From: an uncultured Mucispirillum sp.
GTDB lineage: Bacteria; Chrysiogenota; Deferribacteres; Deferribacterales; Mucispirillaceae
Assembly: GCA_944324465.1 (NCBI GenBank)
Contig: CALUWI010000018.1
Coordinates: 1 to 45,523, forward strand
Direction: 5' to 3'
DNA length: 45,523 bases
In this document: piece after piece, positions 16,242-24,770 of the stretch
Layout of the letters: each line of letters begins with the position of its first letter
Numbering within the stretch: the first letter of the stretch is position 1
Notes under the pieces: generated by a model
What the model was told of the DNA's origin: nothing
Database searches by the model: none
What the model saw: the letters and a program-made list of their open reading frames with translations, nothing else
Program-made: the position numbers and the translations under genes

Positions 16242-16799
16242 TTACAGCGATAATACAGCTAATATAATAGTTACAATAAAACCTGCAGCGATTACCACAT
16301 AACTTTCAGTTTTTGGAACAAGCTTGCCGTTAACATTTTTCTTAAATACTGCAATAATAAGCCCTGAAACATAAAAAATAACTAAAACAATACCATATAA
16401 AACCATCATTATTTTAAATAATATGCCGCCTTTTGCCTTGTGCAGCATAATCATTTTGCCAAGAAAACTTCTATCCAGCGTAATAATTTCTGTTGAGCCG
16501 TCTTTTTCTTTTAATGTAATAATGTAGCCGGCACTTCCAACAGTTCTGTTTACTTTTGCTTTATCCATAGATACATCTGCTTTTGGCATTTTTACATTAT
16601 TTTCTTTCGTCCATGTTTCTAAAAATGCTACTTCTTCACCCTGTGGGATAATCTGGTTTACTGTATATGTTTTAATTTCAGCCCCAGTATTCTGGTCAGC
16701 CCCTAAAACATATAATGCACCAGTTATGGCTATCATTATACCTACAGGAATAGTAAAAAGTGCCATATAAAGATGGATTTTCCTAAAAATTTTTTTCAT
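16242..16799 (-). CDS. PepSY-associated TM-helix protein
   Basis: A 185-residue membrane protein. Helix 1 (about 12-32) follows the family signature RKIHLYMALFTIPVGIMIAI and helices 2 and 3 lie at about 127-150 and 163-184. One periplasmic domain sits between helices 1 and 2. A His before helix 2 (MLHKAKGG) matches positions proposed to bind heme or metal in PepSY_TM proteins. Related proteins are often iron-regulated and work with siderophore or ferric reduction systems. It is transcribed away from dtxR-feoA-feoB across a 278-bp shared regulatory region, supporting an iron-related role. Shorter than the usual 350-500 residue PepSY_TM proteins. Confidence 0.75.
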   Translation of the reverse strand: MKKIFRKIHLYMALFTIPVGIMIAITGALYVLGADQNTGAEIKTYTVNQIIPQGEEVAFLETWTKENNVKMPKADVSMDKAKVNRTVGSAGYIITLKEKDGSTEIITLDRSFLGKMIMLHKAKGGILFKIMMVLYGIVLVIFYVSGLIIAVFKKNVNGKLVPKTESYVVIAAGFIVTIILAVLSL

Positions 16800-16950
16800 A
16801 ACATACCTCTCATATTATTTTTACTTGTTTTTTAATGTAACTCTCTTTTTTATTTTGGTTACAAGCTTTATGACATAAAATTATTATAAAAAGTTCAAAA
16901 TATATTTTTTGATAATTATTATTAATAATATAAATTAATATTTTATATAA

Positions 16951-17004
16951 CTTATTGATAATAAAAGATATAAATTTTCTTATTAAATATTTTGTATCAA
17001 TAAG
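16951..17004. repeat. 10-bp inverted repeat in the PepSY-dtxR intergenic region
   Basis: CTTATTGATA (16951-16960) and TATCAATAAG (16995-17004) are perfect inverted copies separated by 34 bases. The right arm ends eight bases before TTGACT (17013-17018), a possible -35 for the dtxR-feoA gene. The spacing is too wide for a simple operator but would suit two dimers or DNA looping. The surrounding 278 bases are otherwise A+T-rich without an ORF. Confidence 0.4.
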
Positions 17005-17077
17005 ATTTTATATTGACTTGTCTAGTAAAATAGTATATTTATAAATAAAAATAATTTAGTGCAAATGGGATATTTAT

Positions 17078-17830
17078 TTGAGTGAAGAACTTACTTCCAG
17101 TTTAGAAGATTATTTGGAAACGATTTACCTTATTATATCTGAAAAAGAAGCTGTTAGACCAAAAGATATTGCAAAACGGCTTAATGTTTCAAATGCATCT
17201 GTTACTGGTGCATTAAAAACACTTGCAGATAAAGGTATGATAAACTATGCACCTTATGATGTTATTACTTTAACAAACGAAGGTCGTATGGCAGCAATGG
17301 ATGTGTTACGCCGCCATGAGCTTTTAAAAGATTTCTTTGTTAAAGTGTTGGGGATATCTGTAGAGGAGGCTGATAAAGCTGCCTGTGCAATGGAGCATGG
17401 TGTATCGGTAGAAATTATTGACAGGCTTGCCAGATTTGCTGAATTTATAGAGATATGCCCTAGAGGCGGCGAAGAATGGGCAAATGGCAAAATCAGTCAT
17501 TGTGATAAAGCTATTTCTTTAGAAGTTTGCCAGAAATGTATATCTTCTATTTCAGATAAAGTGCATGAAAATCACAGCAAACAACTGCAAGGAGGTCGTA
17601 TTGTGAAAAAATTAAACGATGTTCGTCCTGGGGAACGCTGTAAGGTTGTAAAGATTACATCTAAAGGTAATCTTTTTAAACGGATTACAGAAATGGGGCT
17701 TACAACAGGAACTATTATTGAAGTAGAGAGAGTTGCTCCACTTGGTGACCCTGTTGAAATGAAAGTAAAAGGTTATCATTTATCTTTAAGAAAAGATGAA
17801 GCTTCTAAAATAGAAGTGGAAATGATATAG
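17078..17830 (+). CDS. DtxR-family iron-dependent regulator with C-terminal FeoA domain
   Basis: A 250-residue metalloregulator. A winged helix-turn-helix (about 5-65) is followed by the DtxR dimerisation and metal region (to about 125). Candidate ligands are His80 and Glu81, Cys103, Glu106 and His107 (CAMEH), matching Cys102/Glu105/His106 of DtxR; Asp11 stands where DtxR has Met10 and MntR has Asp. A Cys-containing linker (CPRGG, HCDK, CQKC; about 127-155) joins a FeoA/SH3 domain at about 176-250. The TTG start at 17078 has GGGA seven bases upstream and gives the usual family N-terminus. An internal AAGGAGG plus in-frame GTG at 17603 could also produce free FeoA. It heads the Feo cluster and probably represses it when iron is plentiful. 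Confidence 0.88.
   Translation: MSEELTSSLEDYLETIYLIISEKEAVRPKDIAKRLNVSNASVTGALKTLADKGMINYAPYDVITLTNEGRMAAMDVLRRHELLKDFFVKVLGISVEEADKAACAMEHGVSVEIIDRLARFAEFIEICPRGGEEWANGKISHCDKAISLEVCQKCISSISDKVHENHSKQLQGGRIVKKLNDVRPGERCKVVKITSKGNLFKRITEMGLTTGTIIEVERVAPLGDPVEMKVKGYHLSLRKDEASKIEVEMI
17603..17830 (+). CDS. feoA: Possible stand-alone FeoA from an internal in-frame start
   Basis: Inside the dtxR-feoA gene, AAGGAGG (17589-17595) sits seven bases before an in-frame GTG (17603-17605). It is the best ribosome-binding site in the Feo cluster. Translation from there would give 75 residues beginning MKKLNDVRPGERCKVV, which is how free FeoA proteins normally start, and ending at the same stop. FeoA is a small cytoplasmic SH3-fold partner of FeoB. 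Either both the fusion and free FeoA are made from one gene, or the site is a relic of two once separate genes. Offered as a nested product, not instead of the full-length gene. Confidence 0.5.
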   Translation: MKKLNDVRPGERCKVVKITSKGNLFKRITEMGLTTGTIIEVERVAPLGDPVEMKVKGYHLSLRKDEASKIEVEMI

Positions 17831-17842
17831 TTTTATTTTTTT

Positions 17843-17871
17843 TTGCAAATACTTTTAGGTTATCCTAAAAA
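17843..17871 (+). promoter_or_regulatory. feoB promoter
   Basis: TTGCAA (17843-17848), 17 bases, then TAAAAA (17866-17871). The -10 is weak, but the DtxR-type dyad spans the spacer and -10. It would give feoB its own iron-responsive promoter in addition to read-through from dtxR-feoA. Confidence 0.4.
17853..17870 (+). promoter_or_regulatory. DtxR/IdeR-type iron box
   Basis: TTTTAGG-TTAT-CCTAAAA is a perfect 7+7 bp dyad. It matches the core of the known DtxR consensus TTAGGTTAGSCTAACCTAA. It lies between the dtxR-feoA stop (17830) and feoB, over the likely feoB promoter, so the regulator encoded just upstream is the obvious ligand. No T-run follows, so it is not a terminator. Confidence 0.7.
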
Positions 17872-17906
17872 AATACATTAATCTAAAATTATCTATGAGG
17901 ATTGAT

Positions 17907-20147
17907 ATGAAAGAAAATTTAACAATAGCTCTTGCTGGTAATCCAAATGCAGGCAAGACTACTATATATAATGCATTAACTGGGGCAAGACAGCATATAG
18001 GCAACTATCCAGGCGTTACAGTAGAAAAAAAAGAAAGCACTATTACATACAATAATCAGCAGTTAAAAATTATTGATTTACCTGGTACTTACAGCTTAAC
18101 AGCATATTCTGTTGAAGAAGTGGTAGCAAGGAATGTTATTATTAACGAAAAACCAGATGTTGTTGTGGATATTATAGATTCTTCAAATCTTGAAAGAAAC
18201 CTTTATTTAGCTGTTCAGCTTATGGAGCTTAGAATACCTCTTGTTTTTGTGTTTAATATGAAAGATATGGCACAGGAAATGGGTATTAAAATAGATATTA
18301 AAAGTCTTTCTCATCTTTTTGGAGTGCCTATAGTAGAAACAGTGGGCAGTAAAGGGGATGGTGTTAAAAATATATTAGATGAAGCCATTAAAGCTGCAAA
18401 AGTACCTGATATAAAATATCCAGTAATTACTTATGATAAGGTAATAGAAAAATATGTTAATTCTGTTGAAGAATTAATCAAGCAGCATTCAACTAATATA
18501 GAAAATTATAATACAAGATGGCTTGCTGTTAAGCTTTTAGAAGGTGATAAGGATGTTATGCAGATTGTGCCTTCGCCAATTGTTGCAGAAGAAGTAAAAA
18601 GGGCAGAAATAGAGATAGATAAAATGCTTGGTGATTCACCAGAAACTGCAATAGCCAGTGCCAGATATGGTTTTATTTCTGGTGCATGTCAGGAATGTGT
18701 TACAACAACAGTAGAAGCACGCCATAATATGAGTGATGCAATAGATTCTGTTTTAGTAAACAGAGTGCTTGGTATTCCTATATTTTTAGGTCTTATGTAT
18801 TTAGTATTCCAGTTAACTTTTACTCTTGGTGACCCATTTATGGGCTGGATAGAGCAGTTTTTTGGATTTTTAGGTGATAAAGCAAGTGTTATGATAACTC
18901 ATGATTTGCTTAGGTCTTTAGTTGTAGATGGTATTATTGGCGGTGTTGGCGGCGTTATCGTATTTCTGCCAAATATTATATTTCTGTTTATAGCAATAGC
19001 CATACTTGAAGCCAGTGGATATATGGCTCGTGTTGCTTTTATTATGGATAAAGTTATGCATAAAATTGGTCTTCACGGTAAAAGTTTTATTCCATTTTTA
19101 ATTGGCTTTGGCTGCTCTGTTCCTGCGATTATGGCAACAAGAACTCTTGATAACCAAAGAGATAGAATATTAACAATGCTTGTAACTCCATTTATGAGCT
19201 GTGGTGCAAGGCTTCCAATATATTTACTTATTATTCCTGCATTTTTTGACAAAAATCAGGCTTTAGTTTTATGGGTTGTATATTTAATTGGTATTGTAAT
19301 GGCAATAGTTATTGCAAAAATTTTAGGTATGACAGTATTAAAAGGCGAATCTGCACCATTTGTAATGGAGCTTCCGCCATACCGTATTCCTACATTAAAA
19401 GGTGTATTAATGCAGATGTGGGAACGCAGCTGGCTTTATCTTAAAAAAGCAGGTACAATCATATTATTTGTGTCTATTGTAATGTGGGCATTAACAGTAT
19501 TCCCATTATTCCCAGCAGAAAAAGCTGCAGAATTTGAACAAGGTCTGCCTGAGTTAGAGCAGGCTGCTGAAGAAAAAGCTGCTGAGCTTGCTGAAATTGG
19601 TTATGTAATTATGACTGATGAAAATATGCAGGAAGCTGAAAGTGTTAACTCTAAATTAAGCGACATGGAGCTTGCAAAAGCTGAAAAAATTGCAGCAGAG
19701 CTTGATGAAGTTAATATGCAGATAGAAGATATTAATAATAAAGTGGCAGAAGCTGAATTAGAATACAGTGCAGCAGGAAGAATTGGTAAATTTATTGAAC
19801 CAGTGCTTGCACCTATCGGCTTTGACTGGAAAATCGGCACAGCATTAATCGGTGCTTTTGCTGCAAAAGAAGTGTTTGTAGCTCAAATGGGTATAGTTTA
19901 CTCTATTGGTGAAGCAGGGGAAGATTCTGAAGCATTAAGAGATAAACTTCGTGAAAATTATTCTCCACTTGTAGGGTTTGCTATTATGGTATTTGCTCTT
20001 TTAAGTGCACCGTGTATGGCAACTTTTGCAATAGTAAAAAGGGAAAGTAACTCATGGAAATGGGCATTTTTCCAATTCTTTGGTATGACTGTTGTAGCAT
20101 ATATTGTAACATTAATAATATATCAGGTGGGCAGACTTTTTATGTAA
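17907..20147 (+). CDS. feoB: Ferrous iron transport protein B
   Basis: A 746-residue inner-membrane Fe2+ transporter. The N-terminal G domain has G1 GNPNAGKT (11-18), G3 DLPGTYSL and G4 NMKD, followed by a helical GDI-like domain. The membrane part carries the two Gate motifs with conserved cysteines (FGCSVPAIMATR and LSAPCMATFAIV). Residues about 536-626, between two membrane segments, form an unusually long Glu/Ala-rich, probably coiled-coil insertion. The start at 17907 is chosen because GAGG is six bases upstream; the ATG at 17895 that opens the frame overlaps this ribosome-binding site. It lies downstream of dtxR-feoA and upstream of a small Cys-rich partner. Confidence 0.95.
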   Translation: MKENLTIALAGNPNAGKTTIYNALTGARQHIGNYPGVTVEKKESTITYNNQQLKIIDLPGTYSLTAYSVEEVVARNVIINEKPDVVVDIIDSSNLERNLYLAVQLMELRIPLVFVFNMKDMAQEMGIKIDIKSLSHLFGVPIVETVGSKGDGVKNILDEAIKAAKVPDIKYPVITYDKVIEKYVNSVEELIKQHSTNIENYNTRWLAVKLLEGDKDVMQIVPSPIVAEEVKRAEIEIDKMLGDSPETAIASARYGFISGACQECVTTTVEARHNMSDAIDSVLVNRVLGIPIFLGLMYLVFQLTFTLGDPFMGWIEQFFGFLGDKASVMITHDLLRSLVVDGIIGGVGGVIVFLPNIIFLFIAIAILEASGYMARVAFIMDKVMHKIGLHGKSFIPFLIGFGCSVPAIMATRTLDNQRDRILTMLVTPFMSCGARLPIYLLIIPAFFDKNQALVLWVVYLIGIVMAIVIAKILGMTVLKGESAPFVMELPPYRIPTLKGVLMQMWERSWLYLKKAGTIILFVSIVMWALTVFPLFPAEKAAEFEQGLPELEQAAEEKAAELAEIGYVIMTDENMQEAESVNSKLSDMELAKAEKIAAELDEVNMQIEDINNKVAEAELEYSAAGRIGKFIEPVLAPIGFDWKIGTALIGAFAAKEVFVAQMGIVYSIGEAGEDSEALRDKLRENYSPLVGFAIMVFALLSAPCMATFAIVKRESNSWKWAFFQFFGMTVVAYIVTLIIYQVGRLFM

Positions 20148-20162
20148 CATAAGGAGGTATTT

Positions 20163-20333
20163 ATGTTAGGAAATATTATTGTAGCATTGATTGTTTTAGT
20201 GGCTGCTTTTATAAGCATCAGAAAAATATATAAAACATTAACAGGTAAAGCAGGCTGTTCATGTGCCTGTGGCAGTTCAAATGGTGGCACACCTTCCTGC
20301 TGCAGCTCTGCATGCCAATTAAAAAACAAGTAA
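20163..20333 (+). CDS. Small FeoB-associated Cys-rich membrane protein
   Basis: A 56-residue protein with one N-terminal membrane helix (about 4-18, NIIVALIVLVAAFISI), then RKIYKTLTGKAG and a Cys cluster: CSCACG, CC and a last Cys at 51. This is the layout of the FeoB-associated Cys-rich membrane protein family (occupying the place of FeoC) that follows feoB in many anaerobes. A perfect AAGGAGG lies five bases before the ATG and the feoB stop is 15 bases upstream. Its role is not established; the cysteines could bind Fe2+ or a cluster. It is followed directly by the operon terminator. Confidence 0.85.
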   Translation: MLGNIIVALIVLVAAFISIRKIYKTLTGKAGCSCACGSSNGGTPSCCSSACQLKNK

Positions 20334-20347
20334 TTTATCAATTTTAT

Positions 20348-20379
20348 ACCTGCTCTTAAATAAAAGGGCAGGTTTTTCT
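20348..20379 (+). terminator. Terminator of the feo operon
   Basis: ACCTGCTCTT (20348-20357) pairs with AAGGGCAGGT (20364-20373) with one G-U pair and a 6-nt loop, followed by TTTTCTTTTT. It ends the dtxR-feoA, feoB and small Cys-rich gene unit. Confidence 0.85.
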
Positions 20380-20412
20380 TTTTAAAAAATATTTATTTTT
20401 TTAAATTCTTTA

Positions 20413-20440
20413 TTGATTTTATTTTAAAAAAATATATATT
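20413..20440 (+). promoter_or_regulatory. Candidate dnaG-rpoD promoter
   Basis: TTGATT (20413-20418), 16 bases, TATATT (20435-20440), in the gap between the feo terminator and dnaG. No rpsU precedes dnaG here. Confidence 0.45.
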
Positions 20441-20475
20441 AAATCTTTTACTACTACAAGGAGTTAAAAATAGTT

Positions 20476-22185
20476 ATGGCACGGTTTACCTCATCAATGC
20501 TTGAACAGATTAGGTTAATAAATATTGCCACTATTATAGAGCCTTATGTAGAATTACGCAGCAGAGGCAGAGATTTATGGGGGCTTTGCCCGTTCCATAG
20601 CGAAAAATCTCCTTCTTTTAAAGTAGATAGTGAAAAAGGTTTTTTTAAATGTTTTGGATGTGACGCAAAAGGTGATGGCATTACATTTATAATGCGCAGG
20701 CTTGGTTTTTCATATCAAGATGCAGTTATATATCTGGCGGAAAAATACGGCATTAATGTAGAATATGATGGAAAAGAAAACAGTCATTCTAAGGATATAA
20801 TATCTCTCCATGATGAAATACAGAAAATTTCACGGAAACTTTTTTACACAAGTGCAGGGGAAGAAGCTAGAAAATATATATCGGACCGTAGTTTTAATGA
20901 TGATGATTTTAATGAGTTTGGTATAGGTTTTCTTTCTGCAGATGTGGATTATTCTGCAGTTTATAAAATGTTTCCAAAAGATGTGCTTTATAATTCAGGA
21001 TTTTTTAAAGAATCAAAATATGGTGCTCCATATGCTAGATTTTTTAATAGATTAATGCTGCCTATTAGAAATGTAACAGGCTCAATCGCAGCTTTTGCAG
21101 GCAGAAGTTTAGACGGCTCTAATCCAAAATATTTAAATTCGGCTGAAAGTTCTGTATTTCATAAAGGATATACTTTATTTAATATAGATAAAGCAAAAGA
21201 CGCTATGAAACAAAGCAGAAATGCACTTATTGTAGAAGGCTACTTTGATGTAATGCGTCTTTATAAAAGCGGGTTTAAAAATGCAGTTGCACCTATGGGG
21301 ACAGCTTTAACTCATGAGCAGATAGCTCTTTTAAAAAGGTATGCTGAAGAAATCACTGTTATGTTTGACGGTGATAGTGCTGGAGAAAAAGCAGCATTTA
21401 GAAGCCTTGAAAGATTTGCAGAAAGCGGACTTTTCCCAAAGGTTGTTTTTTTACCACAGACTGATGACCCAGACAGTTACATATTAAATTATGGAATAGA
21501 CAGTTTTAAATCCTTATATGATAAACGGGAAGATTTGTTTATACATATGATTAAAAGACTGGCACTTTCTGCCAAAAATGATTTTAATATAAAACTTGTA
21601 AGGTTTAAATCAGTAAAAGATATGCTTGCAAAAATAGAAAATCTGCACATGAGAGATTACTATATTGAAGCAGCAGCAGATATATTCGGTTTGAAAAAAG
21701 AAAATATTCAAGAAGAATTAGCAGTGAACCGATATAAAAAGAATGCTGTCGTAAATAAGTCAGTTAATAAGAACTTATACTTATGTGAGATGGATTTTGT
21801 GGCATGTTTATCTCATTTACCAGTTGATATTGTTGACGGACTGCTTGCCGATATGAATCTGGAAATGATAAATAATGATGAAATCAAAAGTATTTTAAAA
21901 AAAATACTTGAATTTTTACCAAAAATCTCAGATATTAAAGAGATTATGCATGAATTAGGTGACCAATTTGTAGAGCTTGCAATGCGGGAAATTGCAGAAG
22001 ATAATGCTTATGATGAAGCATTGAAAAATAAACGGCAGATTGAACTTAATTATCTAAAAAAGCGTCAGAGTGAGTTGATAGATTTAATGCGGACAACTAC
22101 TGACAAAACAGCACAAATCAGTATTTTGCAGGAACTAAATAGCCTTACAAAACTGATTGCAGGTAAAAATAAGGATGGTGAATAA
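20476..22185 (+). CDS. dnaG: DNA primase
   Basis: A 569-residue primase that makes RNA primers at the replication fork. The CHC2 zinc-binding domain has Cys38, His41, Cys59 and Cys62 (CPFH and CFGC). The RNA polymerase core contains the Toprim motifs, with Glu254 in VEGYFDV and Asp298/Asp300 in [10 protein letters not shown]. The C-terminal part (after about 440) is the helical DnaB-interaction region and is weakly conserved. The ribosome-binding site AGGAG is about eleven bases from the ATG, rather far. rpoD starts five bases after the stop, so this is the macromolecular-synthesis operon without rpsU. Confidence 0.95.
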   Translation: MARFTSSMLEQIRLINIATIIEPYVELRSRGRDLWGLCPFHSEKSPSFKVDSEKGFFKCFGCDAKGDGITFIMRRLGFSYQDAVIYLAEKYGINVEYDGKENSHSKDIISLHDEIQKISRKLFYTSAGEEARKYISDRSFNDDDFNEFGIGFLSADVDYSAVYKMFPKDVLYNSGFFKESKYGAPYARFFNRLMLPIRNVTGSIAAFAGRSLDGSNPKYLNSAESSVFHKGYTLFNIDKAKDAMKQSRNALIVEGYFDVMRLYKSGFKNAVAPMGTALTHEQIALLKRYAEEITVMFDGDSAGEKAAFRSLERFAESGLFPKVVFLPQTDDPDSYILNYGIDSFKSLYDKREDLFIHMIKRLALSAKNDFNIKLVRFKSVKDMLAKIENLHMRDYYIEAAADIFGLKKENIQEELAVNRYKKNAVVNKSVNKNLYLCEMDFVACLSHLPVDIVDGLLADMNLEMINNDEIKSILKKILEFLPKISDIKEIMHELGDQFVELAMREIAEDNAYDEALKNKRQIELNYLKKRQSELIDLMRTTTDKTAQISILQELNSLTKLIAGKNKDGE

Positions 22186-22190
22186 ATTTT

Positions 22191-24011
22191 ATGTCAAAGA
22201 AGATCAAACTACCTGAAGTAAAACAATTAATCACCCTGGGTAAAGAAAAAGGGTTTCTTACTTTTGATGAGATTAATGATGCTCTGCCAGAAGATGCAGC
22301 AACAAGTGATTTTCTTGATGAAATAATAACATTACTTTCACAACTTAAAATTGATGTTATAGATAATAAAAGTAAAAAAGGAAATATTTTTCCTACAAAT
22401 GTTGTAATAGATGATGAAGATGATGAAGATGGTTTATCATCTCTTGATGGAGAATATCAGGAAGACGGGGAAGAAGTTTTAAGTACTGATGACCCTGTAA
22501 GGCTTTATTTGAAAGAAATGGGTAATATTCCACTTTTAAATAGAGAAGATGAAGTTAATGTTGCAAAAGAAATTAAAAAAGGGCAGAGAAAAGTTATTAA
22601 AGCAATACTTTCTTTCCCATCAACTGCAGCTAAGTTTATGGAATTTTCAGAAGGTGTTAAAAATGACACAATGCGTCTTAAAGATATAATAGATATAGAA
22701 GAAGACGATATTGAAATAGAACAGCTTCAAGAAGATTTTGAAGAAATGGACGAAGAAGCAGTTAAAGAAATCAAAGACAGCAAAGAAGCTCAGTTAAAAG
22801 CTCAGTTTTTTGATACTATTGATGAAATAGTTAATAAACTTCGTGAAGATATTACACTCGCTGAAGAATACAGAAAAAATGCTAAAACTATGTCTGCTGA
22901 TGAACAGAAAAAGAAAAAAGCAGAATTAGAAGCATCAATTGAAGAATTAACTGATAAACTTCTTGATATTAAAGTTAACTTTACTACTATTAATGAAATA
23001 TCTCATGATATTAAAATAACTTATGATGCTGTTCAAGACATTATGTATGAGCTTAATAAAGTAGCTAAAATTTTAAAAGTAGATACACCTCAAATGTTCA
23101 GCATTACTCAGGAAGAAATAACTACTATTGCTTCTAATCAGGGTATGCGTGAAAAAGAGATAACTACTATAATCAGTAAACATTCTCAAGCACTGGAAAA
23201 AATCAATACTCATTATAATAATATTGGTATAGAAAAAGAAGAATTTGAGCAGATATATGAAAGCCTTTTAGAAGGTGAGCATGTAACTGACAGTGCAAAA
23301 TCTAAACTTATTGAAGCAAACCTTAGACTTGTTGTAAGTATTGCTAAAAAATATACAAACAGAGGTCTGCAGTTCCTTGATTTAATTCAGGAAGGTAATA
23401 TTGGTCTTATGAAAGCTGTTGAAAAATTTGATTACTCAAAAGGGTATAAATTTTCAACTTATGCTACATGGTGGATTAGGCAGGCAATTACAAGAGCTAT
23501 CGCTGACCAGGCACGCACAATTCGTATACCAGTGCATATGATAGAAACTATTAATAAAATGATGAAGGTTACACGCAATCTCCAGCAGGATTTAGGCAGA
23601 GAACCGACACCAGAAGAAATATCTGAAAAAATGGATATTCCTGTTGAAAAAATTAAAAAAGTAATGAAAATAGCAAAAGAGCCTGTATCTCTTGAAACTC
23701 CAATAGGTGAAGATGAAGATTCAAGCCTTGGAGATTTTATTGAAGATAAATCTGCTAAAAATCCATCTGATGAAGTTACTTATTTAAAATTAAAAGAGCA
23801 TACAAGAAATATTCTTGATACTTTATCACCAAGGGAAGCCAGTGTATTAAGGTTAAGGTTTGGTATTGACTGTGACTCTGACCATACATTAGAAGAAGTT
23901 GGTAAAAAATTTACAGTAACAAGAGAGCGTATCAGGCAGATAGAAGCAAAAGCTCTGCGTAAATTAAGGCACCCTACAAGAAGCCGTATTATGAGAACTT
24001 TTACGGATTAA
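22191..24011 (+). CDS. rpoD: RNA polymerase primary sigma factor (sigma-70)
   Basis: A 606-residue housekeeping sigma factor. Region 1.1 is at the N-terminus, followed by an acidic linker. Region 1.2 starts near residue 100 ([12 protein letters not shown]), then comes a long non-conserved region of about 200 residues. Regions 2.1-2.4 start near residue 376 ([11 protein letters not shown] through [14 protein letters not shown]). Regions 3 and 4 close the protein, with the helix-turn-helix [20 protein letters not shown] that reads -35 boxes. Cotranscribed with dnaG. ogt starts four bases after its stop. Region 4 is intact and typical, so the frequent TTGCAA -35 boxes in this window are read by a normal-looking domain. 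Confidence 0.96.
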   Translation: MSKKIKLPEVKQLITLGKEKGFLTFDEINDALPEDAATSDFLDEIITLLSQLKIDVIDNKSKKGNIFPTNVVIDDEDDEDGLSSLDGEYQEDGEEVLSTDDPVRLYLKEMGNIPLLNREDEVNVAKEIKKGQRKVIKAILSFPSTAAKFMEFSEGVKNDTMRLKDIIDIEEDDIEIEQLQEDFEEMDEEAVKEIKDSKEAQLKAQFFDTIDEIVNKLREDITLAEEYRKNAKTMSADEQKKKKAELEASIEELTDKLLDIKVNFTTINEISHDIKITYDAVQDIMYELNKVAKILKVDTPQMFSITQEEITTIASNQGMREKEITTIISKHSQALEKINTHYNNIGIEKEEFEQIYESLLEGEHVTDSAKSKLIEANLRLVVSIAKKYTNRGLQFLDLIQEGNIGLMKAVEKFDYSKGYKFSTYATWWIRQAITRAIADQARTIRIPVHMIETINKMMKVTRNLQQDLGREPTPEEISEKMDIPVEKIKKVMKIAKEPVSLETPIGEDEDSSLGDFIEDKSAKNPSDEVTYLKLKEHTRNILDTLSPREASVLRLRFGIDCDSDHTLEEVGKKFTVTRERIRQIEAKALRKLRHPTRSRIMRTFTD

Positions 24012-24014
24012 TGT

Positions 24015-24485
24015 ATGGATTTATATTATTATACATATAATACAGTCATCGGCAGCTTAAATATTACTGCCGATGATTTTTATATAAGATATATTTCTTT
24101 AGGAAAATATAAAAACGATAGTCATATATTAAAAGAAACTGAAATAATAAATAATGCTTTTAAACAGATAAATGAATATCTTAATGGAAACCGTAAAAAT
24201 TTCAGTTTAAACATTAAATATGAAGGCACATTGTTTCAGCAGAAAGTGTGGCAGTCTTTATTAAATATTCCCTATGGTAATACAATATCTTATAAAGAGC
24301 TGGCAGAAAAAGTTTTTTCGCCAAAAGCATACAGGGCAGCAGGCTCTGCCTGCGGGCAAAATCCACTGCCAATAATTATTCCATGCCATAGAGTAGTTCA
24401 TTCTAATGGAAGTATTTCAGGCTATGCACTTGGGGCAGATATTAAGGCATTTTTATTAAATTTAGAAAAAAACAGCCTGACATAA
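24015..24485 (+). CDS. ogt: Methylated-DNA--protein-cysteine methyltransferase
   Basis: A 156-residue suicide repair protein that moves methyl groups from O6-methylguanine to itself. The active site is Cys124 in IIPCHRVV, followed by the G-x-x-x-G-Y-x-x-G type segment SISGYALGADIK. The helix-turn-helix around PYGNTISYKELA is also present, and an N-terminal Ogt-type subdomain takes up residues 1-75. It starts four bases after the rpoD stop and has no good ribosome-binding site, so it is probably coupled to rpoD translation. Linking alkylation repair to the housekeeping sigma operon is not a common arrangement. Confidence 0.92.
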   Translation: MDLYYYTYNTVIGSLNITADDFYIRYISLGKYKNDSHILKETEIINNAFKQINEYLNGNRKNFSLNIKYEGTLFQQKVWQSLLNIPYGNTISYKELAEKVFSPKAYRAAGSACGQNPLPIIIPCHRVVHSNGSISGYALGADIKAFLLNLEKNSLT

Positions 24486-24493
24486 GAAAATTA

Positions 24494-24522
24494 TTGCAAT
24501 TTAAAATTTATTATAGTAAACT
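24494..24522 (+). promoter_or_regulatory. Promoter for the molbindin gene and tRNA-Leu
   Basis: TTGCAA (24494-24499), 17 bases, then TAAACT (24517-24522). It lies just after the ogt stop and about 30 bases before the molbindin ATG. The tRNA starts nine bases after the molbindin stop and may be carried on the same transcript. Confidence 0.45.
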
Positions 24523-24552
24523 CTTTTCGTAAAAATAAAAGGAAAGATTTTT

Positions 24553-24762
24553 ATGAAATTAAGCGCAAGAAACCAATTAAAAGGAACTATAAAAGAAATA
24601 GAAACTGGTGCAGTTAATGCAGTTATTAAATTAGATATCGGCGGCGGTAATATAATATCTGCTACTATATCTATGGATGCTGTTAAATCATTAGATTTAG
24701 CAGTAGGCAAAGAAGCTTATGCAGTTATTAAATCTACATCTGTAATGGTTGGTGTAGAATAA
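24553..24762 (+). CDS. mop: Molbindin (single TOBE/Mop domain protein)
   Basis: A 69-residue protein made of one Mop/TOBE domain: KLSARNQLKGTIKEI, then VNAVIKLDIGGGNIISATIS and a final AYAVIKSTSVMVGV strand. Molbindins assemble as hexamers that bind molybdate or tungstate oxyanions and buffer or store them in the cytoplasm. The ribosome-binding site is AAAAGGAAAG. No molybdate transporter or molybdopterin gene is nearby, so it is an orphan in this window. It is flanked by ogt and tRNA-Leu. The family is clear; the oxyanion bound is not known. Confidence 0.9.
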   Translation: MKLSARNQLKGTIKEIETGAVNAVIKLDIGGGNIISATISMDAVKSLDLAVGKEAYAVIKSTSVMVGVE

Positions 24763-24770
24763 TCATACAT

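Noticed and set aside
17853-17870. Dyad between dtxR-feoA and feoB read as a terminator
   Set aside because: The arms are A+T-rich and no T-run follows on the plus strand; the sequence fits a DtxR operator much better.
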